Shown here piece after piece: positions 24,969 to 33,681 of a stretch of DNA of 64,000 nt. The stretch is from the NCBI GenBank assembly GCA_020637755.1, contig JACKJW010000005.1, positions 1-64,000 of the forward strand, in the 5' to 3' direction. The DNA comes from Brucellaceae bacterium. GTDB lineage: Bacteria; Pseudomonadota; Alphaproteobacteria; Rhizobiales; Rhizobiaceae. The notes beneath the pieces are model-generated. The model searched no databases, was not told the origin of the DNA, and was given only the letters and a program-made list of their open reading frames with translations. The first letter of the stretch is position 1. The number at the start of each line of letters is the position of its first letter. A program made the position numbers and the translations under genes.

Positions 24969-26171
24969 ATGACCCAAATCACCGATCCCGCTGCCATCCT
25001 TGCCGGCCTCATTGCCTGCCCCTCCGTCACACCCGCCGAGGGCGGGGCGCTCGGCTATCTGGAGCAGCTTCTGGGGCGGCAGGGCTTTGCCGTGCAGCGT
25101 CCCGTCTTTTCCGATTCCGGCACACCGGACATCGAAAACCTCTACGCAAGGACCGGCACGGACGGCCCGCACCTGATGTTTGCCGGTCACACCGACGTGG
25201 TGCCGGTAGGCGACGAAGCCGCATGGTCCGCCGGGCCCTTCTCGGCGGAGATTCGTGACGGCATCATGTGCGGGCGCGGTGCGGTGGACATGAAGGGTGG
25301 CATCGCCTGTTTTGCCGCCGCCTATGCCCGCCACGTGGCAGAACACGGCGCACCGGCCGGTTCTGTCTCCTTCCTCATTACCGGCGACGAGGAAGGCCCG
25401 GCGATCAACGGCACGGTGAAGCTGCTGGAATGGGCGGCCAGAAAGGGCGAGCACTGGGATGCCTGCCTTGTCGGCGAGCCGACCAACCCGGATGCGCTGG
25501 GCGACATGATCAAGATCGGCCGCCGCGGCTCTGTTTCCGGCAAGATCACCGTCACCGGCAGGCAGGGCCATGCAGCCTATCCGCATCTGGCCGACAATCC
25601 GGTGCGCAGCATCGTGGCGCTGACGGCGGCCCTGATGGCCCCACCCTTCGATGCGGGCACGGCGGATTTCCAACCCTCCAATCTTGAGGTGACGTCGATC
25701 GACGTTGGCAACGCGGCCACCAATGTCATTCCGGCCAAGGCCATCGCGAGCTTCAACATCCGCTTCAACGACACATGGACGGCCGAAAGCGTGATGGCGG
25801 AGATCCACAACCGGCTGGACCGGGCGGCAGAGGATTTTGCCCTGCGCCCCGGCAAGGATACGGCGGCGACCTTCGAGATCGAGTGGGCCGACCGGCCGAG
25901 CCATGTGTTCCTGACCCATGACGAGGCGCTGACCGCCACGCTGTCAGATGCCGTCGAGGCGGTGGCAGGGCGAAGACCTGCGCTTTCCACCTCCGGCGGC
26001 ACGTCGGATGCCCGCTTCATCAAGGACTATTGCCCGGTCGTGGAATTCGGTCTTGTCGGGCAGACGATGCATATGGTCGACGAACGCGTGCCGCTCTCGG
26101 ACCTGGAGACGCTGACACGCATCTACCAGCACTTCATCGCCGGCTGGTTTGCAACCAAGGCAGCCGCCTGA
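24969..26171 (+). CDS. dapE: Succinyl-diaminopimelate desuccinylase
   Basis: A 400-residue M20-family zinc hydrolase that releases L,L-diaminopimelate in lysine and peptidoglycan synthesis. Metal-site motifs are [11 protein letters not shown] (about 70-80), [10 protein letters not shown] (about 101-110), ITGDEEGPA (about 138-146) and the C-terminal His in [10 protein letters not shown]. The dimerisation insert is present. The length is some 20 residues above the E. coli enzyme but otherwise standard. Confidence 0.96.
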   Translation: MTQITDPAAILAGLIACPSVTPAEGGALGYLEQLLGRQGFAVQRPVFSDSGTPDIENLYARTGTDGPHLMFAGHTDVVPVGDEAAWSAGPFSAEIRDGIMCGRGAVDMKGGIACFAAAYARHVAEHGAPAGSVSFLITGDEEGPAINGTVKLLEWAARKGEHWDACLVGEPTNPDALGDMIKIGRRGSVSGKITVTGRQGHAAYPHLADNPVRSIVALTAALMAPPFDAGTADFQPSNLEVTSIDVGNAATNVIPAKAIASFNIRFNDTWTAESVMAEIHNRLDRAAEDFALRPGKDTAATFEIEWADRPSHVFLTHDEALTATLSDAVEAVAGRRPALSTSGGTSDARFIKDYCPVVEFGLVGQTMHMVDERVPLSDLETLTRIYQHFIAGWFATKAAA

Positions 26172-26173
26172 CC

Positions 26174-26767
26174 GTGCTGCCCTCGCCCGATTATTTCCTG
26201 CGTCATCTCTCAGCCGCCTGGCGGGTGATGGTGACCGGCCGATGAGGCCCTTTCCCAGATGGACCTTTCGGCGGAAGGGTTCTGGCGGTCTTTCTGGTCG
26301 CTGCTGGTTGCCTTGCCCGCGCTTGCCGCAAGCTGGGTGTCGGGCAACGTGGCCCTGAACGATCCGGTGCCGCCGGCACCGGATCGCTGGTCGCGCGGCT
26401 TGCCGTTTCAGACCTGCTGGTGTGGATCGTGCCGATCATCCTGCTGGCCGCGAGCGCCGGAACAATGAACATCCGCGACCGCTTTGCGGCCTATGTGATT
26501 GCCAGCAACTGGGGCAGCGCGCTGCTTGCCTGGCTGATCGTGCCCCCTGCCCTGCTCGGCGGCCTCGGTGGCAATGGCGGTGAGTTGGGCGCGGCGCTGC
26601 AATTCGCGGCCATCGTTTTCTCGCTCATCCTTGGCTGGCGGCTGGCATGGGCCGTGTTCGGCCGCGATGCGGCGCAGGCCAGCCTTGTCTTCGCGGTTGT
26701 GATCGTGCTCTCGGTGATGACGAATGTGGCCGCACTGCAGGTGCTCGGCCTGACCCTTCAGCCGTAG
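26174..26767 (+). pseudogene. Membrane-protein gene broken by two frameshifts
   Basis: Three frames join into one plausible protein of about 197 residues. It begins with GTG at 26174 (VLPSPDYFLRHLSAAWRVM). It then moves near 26238-26243 to the frame giving DEALSQMDLSAEGFWRSF, and near 26379-26383 to the frame giving GSLVARLAVSDLLVWIVPII and four further helices to the stop at 26767. The first shift is net +1 (one extra C in GGCC would do) and the second net -1 (one G lost from a G-run). The joined protein is hydrophobic throughout. The end overlaps the end of truA by 10 bases. The function is unknown. The shifts may be sequencing errors rather than decay. Confidence 0.6.
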
Positions 26768-27503
26768 TCCACCTGCGTGAGGTAGAGCCCGTGAGGCGGG
26801 GCCAGCGCACCGCAGGCCTGATGGTCGCGGGCATCCAGCGCGGCTTGAAGATCGGCCCTCGACCAGCGCCCTTCTCCCACCAGCTTCAGCGACCCCACCA
26901 TGGAGCGTACCTGATTGTGCAGGAAGGAGCGCGCCGAGCAACGCAGCGAGATCCCGTCGCCGTCACGCTCCACGGTGAATGTTTCCATGGTCTTGACCGG
27001 GCTCCTGGCCTGGCACTGTGCAGCGCGGAAAGTGGTGAAATCATGGGTGCCGAGGAAGACGGTTGCGGCTTCGCGCATGGCGTCCACATCGAGCACGCCC
27101 TTCTTCACCCACCAGGCGCGTTCACGCTCCAGCGCCAGCGGCGGGCGGCGATTGATGATGCGGTAGTGGTAGTGGCGGCGGATTGCCGAGAAACGGGCGT
27201 GAAAGCCTGTGTCCACCTCGACAACATCAAGGACCGAAACCGCCTCGCCAGCCTCGCGCAGCATGGCATTGACCGCTTCCTGGAACTTGAAGGGCGCCCA
27301 GCGCCTGTGAGATCGGCGTGGAAACCTGGCCAGTGGCGTGAACGCCTGTGTCGGTGCGGCCCGCCACCTGAGCGTTACCTCCTCACGGGCGAACCGGGCA
27401 ATCGCCGCCTGATGGCGGCCTGCACTGTGTGGCCATTGGTCTGGCGCTGCCAGCCCTTGTAGGGCGAGCCGTCATATTCGACCAGCATGCGGTAGCGCGG
27501 CAC
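26758..27503 (-). pseudogene. truA: tRNA pseudouridine(38-40) synthase, interrupted by four apparent frameshifts
   Basis: The C-terminal 168 residues are open from 27264 (ending GLYLTQVDYG). The N-terminus starts at GTG 27503 (VPRYRMLVEYDGSPYKGWQR) directly after fmt. Between them the homology passes through five frames with one-base losses near 27411, 27367, 27323 and 27306. The pieces read HTVQAAI, QAAIARFAREEVTLR, VAGRTDTGVHATGQV, FHADLT and RRWAPFKFQEAV. Every loss can be explained by one base missing from a short run of identical bases. The catalytic Asp (AGRTDTG) lies inside the broken part. TruA normally modifies U38-40 of tRNAs. Read literally the gene is dead; I think sequencing or assembly error is at least as likely. 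Confidence 0.75.
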
Positions 27504-27506
27504 GGC

Positions 27507-28454
27507 TCAGGCTCCCGCCACCGGCAGCACGGTTCCGGCTTCAACCGGATTGCCGCGCAGGAAATCAACCGCTCCCAGCGGCTTGCCGCCGGCCTTCTGG
27601 AGCCGCATCAGGCGCACCGCGCCAGAGCCGCAGGCAATCGTGAGGCGTTCATCCAGCACGGTGCCGGGCGCAGCTTCGCCAGCCGCGACCTCGCTTTCCA
27701 GCACCTTGACCCGCTCGCGCCTGCCGCCAAATTCCATCTCGCACCATGCGCCGGGGAAGGGTGACAGGCCGCGGATTGCGTTGTGCACATCGCGGGCCGG
27801 GCGCGACCAGTCGATGCGGGTTTCCGCCTTGTCGATCTTCCTGGCGTAGGTGACGCCTTCCTCGGGCTGCGGTGTCAAGGTCAGCGTTCCGGCTTCCAGT
27901 GCCGCGATGGCCTGCACCATAAGGTCTGCTCCCGCCTGCGACAGGCGGTCATGCAGCGCACCGGCCGTCATAGAACCGGAAATGCCGATGGGCGCTGTCA
28001 TGGCAACCGGGCCGGTATCAAGGCCCTCGTCCATTTTCATGATCATCATGGCCGTCTGCGTGTCACCGGCCATGATCGCGCGCTGGATGGGTGCCGCGCC
28101 GCGCCAGCGTGGAAGCGCCGAGGCATGGCCGTTGAAACAGCCGAGCCGGGTGGCTTCGAGAATGGCTTTCGGCAGAAGCAGGCCGTAGGCGACCACCACG
28201 GCCACATCAGCTTCCAGCGCGCGGAAGGCCTGCTGCTCCGCCTCACCCTTGAGCGAAACAGGCGTGCGCACCTCCAGCCCCAGGCGCTCCGCTGCCTTGT
28301 GGACCGGTGACGGGGTGACCTCCAGACCACGCCGGCCGGCCTTACGCGGCGGCTGCGAATAGACGGCGGCAATCTCATGTCCCGCCGCATGCAGGGCTTC
28401 CAGCACCGGCACGGAAAAATCCGGCGTTCCCATGAAGATGATACGAAGGCTCAT
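27507..28454 (-). CDS. fmt: Methionyl-tRNA formyltransferase
   Basis: A 315-residue enzyme that formylates initiator Met-tRNA. The N-terminal part has [15 protein letters not shown] (about 7-21), the catalytic block [17 protein letters not shown] (about 107-123) with Asn and His, and Asp in MDEGLDTG; the C-terminal tRNA-binding domain follows from about 205. The ATG at 28454 ([12 protein letters not shown]) is the conserved start. It is the middle gene of the def-fmt-truA operon, three bases before the truA start. Confidence 0.97.
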   Translation of the reverse strand: MSLRIIFMGTPDFSVPVLEALHAAGHEIAAVYSQPPRKAGRRGLEVTPSPVHKAAERLGLEVRTPVSLKGEAEQQAFRALEADVAVVVAYGLLLPKAILEATRLGCFNGHASALPRWRGAAPIQRAIMAGDTQTAMMIMKMDEGLDTGPVAMTAPIGISGSMTAGALHDRLSQAGADLMVQAIAALEAGTLTLTPQPEEGVTYARKIDKAETRIDWSRPARDVHNAIRGLSPFPGAWCEMEFGGRRERVKVLESEVAAGEAAPGTVLDERLTIACGSGAVRLMRLQKAGGKPLGAVDFLRGNPVEAGTVLPVAGA

Positions 28455-28524
28455 GCGTGCTCCGTCGCGTTTCGGATCGCTGACCCGGCTTGAAGCGGAA
28501 GACCGGCATGCGGTCAAGCGCGTA

Positions 28525-29058
28525 TCAACCCACGAGGCTGCGGGTACCGCCGCGCTCCTTGGCAAGCTTGCGGAATTTCTTGACGACCATTTCGCGTTTG
28601 AGCCGGGAAATGTGGTCGATGAAGAGCACGCCGTTCAGATGGTCGATCTCGTGCTGGAGGCAGGTGGCCATCAGCCCGTCGGTGGTGATGGTCTGCGGCC
28701 GTCCGTCGAGGTCGAGATAGTTCACGGTGATCCGGGCAGGCCGCTCCACCTCGGCATAATAATCCGGGATCGACAGGCAGCCTTCCTCGTAGACCGAAGC
28801 CTCGTCACCGGTGGCCACGATTTCCGGATTGATGAAGACATGGGGGCTTCGCGCCTCGTCTTCCTTCGACAGGTCGATCGTCAGCATGCGTAGCGGCTCA
28901 CCCACCTGGATCGCTGCGAGGCCGATCCCCGGCGCGTCATACATGGTCTCCAGCATGTCGGCGGCGAATTTGCGGACGCCGTCATCAATGCGCTCGAGCG
29001 GCTTCGACACCGTGCGCAGAAGGGGATCGGGCAGGAGAACAAGGGGGCGTATGGTCAT
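28525..29058 (-). CDS. def: Peptide deformylase
   Basis: A 177-residue metalloenzyme that removes the N-formyl group from nascent proteins. All three motifs are intact: [10 protein letters not shown] (about 44-53), EGCLSIP with the metal Cys (near 92), and QHEIDHLNG (near 137). The ATG at 29058 ([12 protein letters not shown]) is the family start. It is divergent from rmuC, and the promoter region is shared with a LexA-type box. Confidence 0.97.
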   Translation of the reverse strand: MTIRPLVLLPDPLLRTVSKPLERIDDGVRKFAADMLETMYDAPGIGLAAIQVGEPLRMLTIDLSKEDEARSPHVFINPEIVATGDEASVYEEGCLSIPDYYAEVERPARITVNYLDLDGRPQTITTDGLMATCLQHEIDHLNGVLFIDHISRLKREMVVKKFRKLAKERGGTRSLVG

Positions 29059-29106
29059 GCCTGCCACATAATCCTTCGCAGACGCAGCGTCAACGCAGCG
29101 CAAGTT

Positions 29107-29121
29107 GTTCCTTTTTTGTTC
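29107..29121. promoter_or_regulatory. LexA (SOS) box upstream of rmuC
   Basis: GTTCCTTTTTTGTTC is a perfect match to the alphaproteobacterial LexA operator GTTC-N7-GTTC. It ends 35 bases before the rmuC ATG and lies about 49 bases upstream of the divergent def start. The position fits repression of rmuC, whose product acts on DNA rearrangement. Confidence 0.72.
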
Positions 29122-29156
29122 TTTATACCTGCCGTCGCTTCTGGTATGGGTCCGGT

Positions 29157-30347
29157 ATGGAGAACACTTTCGACCTTCTCGTCCAGCCCGTCGGCCACCT
29201 CGGCAGCATGACAATTCTGGCGTGGCATGTGCTGGCGGGTGCCGCACTTGCCGTTTTGCTGGCGTTCTGGCTGGCCCTGCGCAGGGCAGCACTCCAGCGG
29301 GACTTCGCCGCGGCTGGCCAGGCGCGCCATGTCGAAGCGCTGGTGGCCGTGCAGTCCGAGCTCGCCGGGCGTGTCGGTGCACTGGCCGATGTCTTTGCCT
29401 CGCGGCACGAGGAAATGAACCAGACGCTCCACGCCCGGCTTGACGGCATGGCCGGGCGGCTCGGCCAGTCGCTTGCCGAACAGACCCGCTCGACCCATGA
29501 AAATCTCGCCCGGTTGCAGGAACGCCTCGCCGTGATCGACACCGCGCAAGGCAACATCCAGGCGCTGGCCGGACAAGTGGTGGAGTTGCAGTCGATCCTG
29601 TCCAACAAGCAGACGCGCGGCGCGTTCGGCCAAGGCCGGATGGAAGCGATCATCGCCGATGCCCTGCCGCAGGGCGCCTATGCCTTCCAGGCCACTCTGT
29701 CGAACGGAAGCCGGCCGGACTGCCTGATCCACATGCCCAATGATGCGCCGAAGCTGGTGGTAGACGCAAAATTTCCGCTGGAAGCATGGAACGCGATCCG
29801 CAATGCGGAGAGCGAGGACGCCGCGCGCATCGCCCGCCAGCGCTTCCGGCGGGACATCGAGGTGCATATCCGCGACATCTCGCAAAAATATCTCATCGCC
29901 GGCGAGACGCAGGACACGGCTTTCATGTTTGTGCCATCCGAGTCCGTCTTCAGCGAGATCCACGAGAATTTCGAGGCGCTCGTGCACCGGGCGCACAAGG
30001 CGCGCGTGGTCATCGTCTCGCCATCGCTTCTCATGCTTTCGGTGCAAGTGGTGCAGGCGATCCTCAAGGATGCGCGGATGCGCGAGCAGGCCCATCTCAT
30101 CCAGGCGGAAGTCGCGGACATCATCACCGACGTAACCCGACTGAACGAACGCGTTGCCAGGCTGCAAGGGCATTTCGCGCAGGCAGGCAGCGATATCGAC
30201 CAGATCGTCGTCTCCGCCTCAAAGATCGCGCGGCGCGGCGCACGCATCGGGGCGATGGATTTTCAGCGCGACGGCGTGACTGGAGCCGGCTCCGCAGACC
30301 TGCCGTCGCAGGGCCGTCCACGGTTGCGGCTGGCCGGGGAAGAGTGA
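29157..30347 (+). CDS. rmuC: DNA recombination protein RmuC
   Basis: A 396-residue protein with an N-terminal transmembrane helix (about 21-42), a coiled-coil region (about 50-150, with [19 protein letters not shown]), then the RmuC nuclease-like domain (about 165-345, [38 protein letters not shown]). RmuC limits inversions between short inverted repeats in E. coli; a nuclease activity is predicted for the fold. A LexA-type operator upstream suggests damage induction. Confidence 0.95.
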   Translation: MENTFDLLVQPVGHLGSMTILAWHVLAGAALAVLLAFWLALRRAALQRDFAAAGQARHVEALVAVQSELAGRVGALADVFASRHEEMNQTLHARLDGMAGRLGQSLAEQTRSTHENLARLQERLAVIDTAQGNIQALAGQVVELQSILSNKQTRGAFGQGRMEAIIADALPQGAYAFQATLSNGSRPDCLIHMPNDAPKLVVDAKFPLEAWNAIRNAESEDAARIARQRFRRDIEVHIRDISQKYLIAGETQDTAFMFVPSESVFSEIHENFEALVHRAHKARVVIVSPSLLMLSVQVVQAILKDARMREQAHLIQAEVADIITDVTRLNERVARLQGHFAQAGSDIDQIVVSASKIARRGARIGAMDFQRDGVTGAGSADLPSQGRPRLRLAGEE

Positions 30348-30447
30348 GCGCAGTTGATGGAAATCAAGATGACGAGCGTTGCGGGCGGCTAGGTTTCCAT
30401 GCAAGCTGGCTTCCAAAGCCGGGGAAACATCCAGAGGAAAAGACTTC

Positions 30448-30762
30448 ATGCTCAACGTGAACCACTACAAGTCCAAGCTTTTGAAGCGTCAGGCGGAACT
30501 GAACGAGCGCCTTGAGGAAATCGAGCATGACCTCGACGCCCCGGCCAATCCCGATATCGAGGAGCGCGCGACCGAACGGGAAGGCGATGAAGTGCTGGAA
30601 AGCCTCGGCAACCAGGGCCTGCTTGAGCTGAAGCGTATCGATGCGGCGCTCGACAGGATCGAGGCCGGCACATACGGCACCTGCGTCAAGTGCGGCGAAG
30701 AGATTTCCGAAGAACGGCTGGAACTTCTGCCCGCCACGCCCTTCTGCCGAAACTGCGCCTGA
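30448..30762 (+). CDS. TraR/DksA-family zinc-finger protein
   Basis: A 104-residue protein with an N-terminal coiled-coil region (LLKRQAELNERLEEIEHDL) and a C-terminal C4 zinc finger (CVKCGEEISEERL ... CRNC). It is shorter than E. coli DksA (151), like the small DksA-type proteins common in alphaproteobacteria. Such proteins bind the RNA polymerase secondary channel. AGAGGAAAAG precedes the ATG at 30448. The tip acidic residues are not at clear DksA positions, so ppGpp synergy is uncertain. Confidence 0.87.
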   Translation: MLNVNHYKSKLLKRQAELNERLEEIEHDLDAPANPDIEERATEREGDEVLESLGNQGLLELKRIDAALDRIEAGTYGTCVKCGEEISEERLELLPATPFCRNCA

Positions 30763-30816
30763 AAAACGCTGGTCATGGCAGTGCGGGCCTGTCCGGCGCC
30801 CCCGTTCCGGCCATGT

Positions 30817-32064
30817 TCAGCGGATGGCTTTCAGCAATCCTGAATCCGGGAAGCACGTGGCCGCGCGGCCATTTGCTTCCTGCCAGCGGCCGATGGAACG
30901 GCGCGTCTTGTAACCCGGCAGACCATCGGCACCGCCGACATCATGGCCCTGCCTTTCCAGTGTCCGCTGCAGGGCGGCAATGTCAGAGCGCCACATCTTG
31001 TCCTGCGGCTGCCACGGGGTGACAAAGTCACCCGCATTCCACTGGATGCGGTCGCCAACATGGCCGACAAAGAGCGCGTAGAGATCGCTCTCGTTGTATT
31101 CCTTGATGACATAGAAGTTCGGCGTCACGAGAAAGGCCGGTCCGTTGCGCCCGGCCGGCATCATTAAAAAGCCCTGCCCGCGCATTTCGGAGGCGGGAAA
31201 ATCCTTGCCGGTGATGCGCCGGACACCGAGCGCTGCCCATTGCGCGAAGGTCTTGCCCTGATCCGGGCCTTCCAGCGTGCAGGAGACGCCTGAGGGAACG
31301 GCGACTTCGAAGCCCCAGTCGCGCCCCTTCTGCCAGCCATAGTGGTTCAGGTAATTGGCGATGGAGGCCAGCGTGTCGGCCTCGGACGTCCAGATGTCCG
31401 CGCGGCGGTCACCATCGCCGTCGGCGGCGTGTTTCAGGTAGGAGGAGGGCATGAATTGCGGCTGGCCAAGCGCGCCCGCCCAGGAACTTTTCATCTGCTC
31501 CGGCCGTGCCAAGCCCTTCTCGACCATCACCAAGGCAGAGAGCACCTCCTCGGTGAACATCTCCTTGCGGGTGGACATGAAGGCCTTCGTTCCCAATACC
31601 TCGAAGGCGTTGTACGGGATTTTCGCCGCCCCAAAGCCGCTTTCCCGGCCCCAGATCGCCAGCAGGATGCGGCCGGGCACACCGTGGGCCAGTTCGATGG
31701 CCGAGAGCGTTCCGGCCATACGGTTGGCGCGTGCACGCCCACCCTTGGCGGCCGCACCGACGATGCTGGAGCCGAAATACTTCGAAGGCGAGCCGAATTC
31801 AGCCTGATGCTGTTTCTTCGGCGTTTTTGCTTTCTCGCCCGGCGGCACGAGATCGGGCAGTTTCCAGTTCAGCCGGATATTGCGAAAGGCTTGCCGGAAT
31901 GTCTGCGCGGTGACGCCGCGTTTTGCTGCCTGCGGATAGAGATCATTTTGCAGCCAGTCCTGATAGAGCGTCTCGACGCGCGCCTTGTCCGCATGGGCGG
32001 GCACAGCCGCGCATATCAGGACGGCAAATCCCAAACAGCGCAGAATGAGGGGCAAGGGGGTCAT
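30817..32064 (-). CDS. Lytic murein transglycosylase, MltB type
   Basis: A 415-residue secreted enzyme. The signal peptide is 1-25 (cleavage AHA-DKA). The SLT/MltB catalytic domain spans about 30-330 with the acid in IWGRESGFG, SWAGALGQPQFMPSSYL, and DGDGDRRADIW. A C-terminal peptidoglycan-binding domain follows (ALQRTLERQGHDVGG...YKTRRSIGRWQ). It cuts glycan strands to 1,6-anhydro ends during wall growth. It lies convergent with the DksA-like gene and 31 bases after recR's reverse end region. Confidence 0.93.
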   Translation of the reverse strand: MTPLPLILRCLGFAVLICAAVPAHADKARVETLYQDWLQNDLYPQAAKRGVTAQTFRQAFRNIRLNWKLPDLVPPGEKAKTPKKQHQAEFGSPSKYFGSSIVGAAAKGGRARANRMAGTLSAIELAHGVPGRILLAIWGRESGFGAAKIPYNAFEVLGTKAFMSTRKEMFTEEVLSALVMVEKGLARPEQMKSSWAGALGQPQFMPSSYLKHAADGDGDRRADIWTSEADTLASIANYLNHYGWQKGRDWGFEVAVPSGVSCTLEGPDQGKTFAQWAALGVRRITGKDFPASEMRGQGFLMMPAGRNGPAFLVTPNFYVIKEYNESDLYALFVGHVGDRIQWNAGDFVTPWQPQDKMWRSDIAALQRTLERQGHDVGGADGLPGYKTRRSIGRWQEANGRAATCFPDSGLLKAIR

Positions 32065-32095
32065 GATGGCTCCTTTGCTTGGCTTTCCGGCCGGA

Positions 32096-32704
32096 TCAAA
32101 AAGCCGTCCGGCTTTTCAGGGCGGCGGCCAGCGTGCCGTCGTCCAGATAGTCCAGTTCGCCGCCGACCGGCACGCCGTGGGCCAGACGGGTCACCCGGAC
32201 TTCGAAACCCGACAGGCGGTCGGTGATGTAATGGGCCGTCGTCTGGCCCTCCACCGTGGCGTTGACCGCCAGGATGATCTCGCTGACGCCGCCTGCAGCC
32301 ACGCGGTCAATCAGGCCGGCAATGTTCAAATCGTCCGGACCAATGCCGTCGAGCGGGGACAGCGTGCCGCCGAGCACATGGTAGCGCGCGGCACTCATCA
32401 CGCCGGCGCGCTCGAGTGCCCAGAGATCGGCGACATCCTCGACGACGATGATGGTTGCTCCGTCGCGGCGCGGATCGGCGCAGATGTTGCAGGGATCGAC
32501 CGTATCGACATTGCCGCAGGTGGAGCAGGTGCCCACTTTCTGGTGCGCCTCCGCCATGGCCTGGGCGAGCGGGCCCATCAGCTGGTCCTTCTTCTTGATC
32601 AGGTGGAGGGCGGCGCGGCGTGCCGAGCGCGGCCCCAGACCCGGCACCTTGGCCAGCAGCTGGATCAGCTTTTCGATCTCGGGTCCGGCGATTCGCTTGC
32701 TCAT
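32096..32704 (-). CDS. recR: Recombination mediator RecR
   Basis: A 202-residue RecR of the RecFOR pathway. The helix-hairpin-helix is [19 protein letters not shown] (about 15-33), the zinc finger [18 protein letters not shown] (about 57-74), and the TOPRIM domain begins [15 protein letters not shown]. The order dnaX-ebfC-recR on one strand is the classical arrangement, here with a GNAT gene inserted in the opposite orientation between ebfC and recR. The ATG at 32704 (MSKRIAGPE) is chosen over an upstream TTG. Confidence 0.96.
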   Translation of the reverse strand: MSKRIAGPEIEKLIQLLAKVPGLGPRSARRAALHLIKKKDQLMGPLAQAMAEAHQKVGTCSTCGNVDTVDPCNICADPRRDGATIIVVEDVADLWALERAGVMSAARYHVLGGTLSPLDGIGPDDLNIAGLIDRVAAGGVSEIILAVNATVEGQTTAHYITDRLSGFEVRVTRLAHGVPVGGELDYLDDGTLAAALKSRTAF

Positions 32705-32808
32705 GGCCAAGGGATAGACCGAAACCCGGAACAGGACCAGACGGCGCGGTTACCCTTTGCTAACCATGTTTGGCGATGCTCATGCAAACAGCGTGGAGTG
32801 CAGGGACC

Positions 32809-33315
32809 ATGGACATGCCGATTGTCGCCATCCGGCCCGCAGGCGAGGCCGACCGGAGCCTTCTGGAAGACCTGATCGCGGATTGCTACGCGACCGTCTA
32901 TCCCGGCTGGTACGATGCCGAGGTGCTGGAAAATGCGTTGCCCGCGATGCTGCGCATTGACCCGGCGCTGCTCTCCTCCGGGCGTTATCTTGTGGCCTTT
33001 GCCGGTTCTGTTGCCGCCGGATGCGGCGGCTGGAGCGTGGCAACGCCTGGCACCGGTGCGCTGTCCTCAGGCACCGGCCATATCCGCCATTTCGCCACGC
33101 GGCCCGGCATGATGGGCAAGGGCGTGGGCGGGGCGATCCTGGAGCGCTGCGTGGCCGAGGCGCGGGCTGCCGGGGTGTCGCGGCTGCAATGTTTCTCCAG
33201 CCTGGCGGCGGAAGGTTTTTACGCCCGCCACGGCTTCGCCAAACAGCAGGATGTCACCGTGATGATCGGCGAAGCCGCCTTCCCCGCGGTGCTGATGGAG
33301 CGCCTGCTCGCCTAG
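32809..33315 (+). CDS. GNAT-family N-acetyltransferase
   Basis: A 168-residue acetyltransferase. The acetyl-CoA loop is RPGMMGKGVGGAILERCVAE (about 99-118; core pattern Q/RxxGxG/A), followed by the FYARHGF beta-strand typical of the fold. Substrate unknown. The ATG at 32809 has GCAGGGA just before it; an upstream ATG at 32770 is less supported. The gene interrupts the usual dnaX-ebfC-recR cluster on the opposite strand. Confidence 0.85.
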   Translation: MDMPIVAIRPAGEADRSLLEDLIADCYATVYPGWYDAEVLENALPAMLRIDPALLSSGRYLVAFAGSVAAGCGGWSVATPGTGALSSGTGHIRHFATRPGMMGKGVGGAILERCVAEARAAGVSRLQCFSSLAAEGFYARHGFAKQQDVTVMIGEAAFPAVLMERLLA

Positions 33316-33330
33316 GGCCGGGACCCCGGA

Positions 33331-33654
33331 TCAGAACGGCAGCTTCATGCCGGGCGGGATCGGCAGGCCTGCGGTCAGTGCCTTGGTCTTTTCCGCCATG
33401 GCCTGCTCCATCTTGGTCTTCGCCTCGTTGTGGGCGGCGAGGACCAGATCCTCAAGAATTTCCACATCATCTTCCTTGAAGAGCGACGGGTCGATCTTCA
33501 GTCCGGCCATATGACCCTGGCCGGAGAGCGTGACGGTCACAAGGCCGCCACCGGACTGGCCATCGGCTGTCATCGCCGCCATTTCCTCCTGCATGGCCTG
33601 CATCTTGGCCTGCATTTCCTCGGCCTTGCTCATCAGGCCCATCAGGTCTTTCAT
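33331..33654 (-). CDS. ebfC: Nucleoid-associated protein EbfC/YbaB
   Basis: A 107-residue DNA-binding protein of the YbaB/EbfC family, starting [19 protein letters not shown] and ending PPGMKLPF, both typical. GGAGA lies six bases before the ATG at 33654, which decides the start. It follows dnaX by 27 bases, the nearly universal arrangement. Confidence 0.95.
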   Translation of the reverse strand: MKDLMGLMSKAEEMQAKMQAMQEEMAAMTADGQSGGGLVTVTLSGQGHMAGLKIDPSLFKEDDVEILEDLVLAAHNEAKTKMEQAMAEKTKALTAGLPIPPGMKLPF

Positions 33655-33681
33655 CGTCATTCTCCGTTCATCGAGACGGCA

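Noticed and set aside
32748..32765. GGTTA/TAACC inverted repeat between recR and the GNAT gene, resembling a CtrA site
   Set aside because: The half-sites deviate too much from TTAA-N7-TTAA and the flanking genes give no reason to expect CtrA control.
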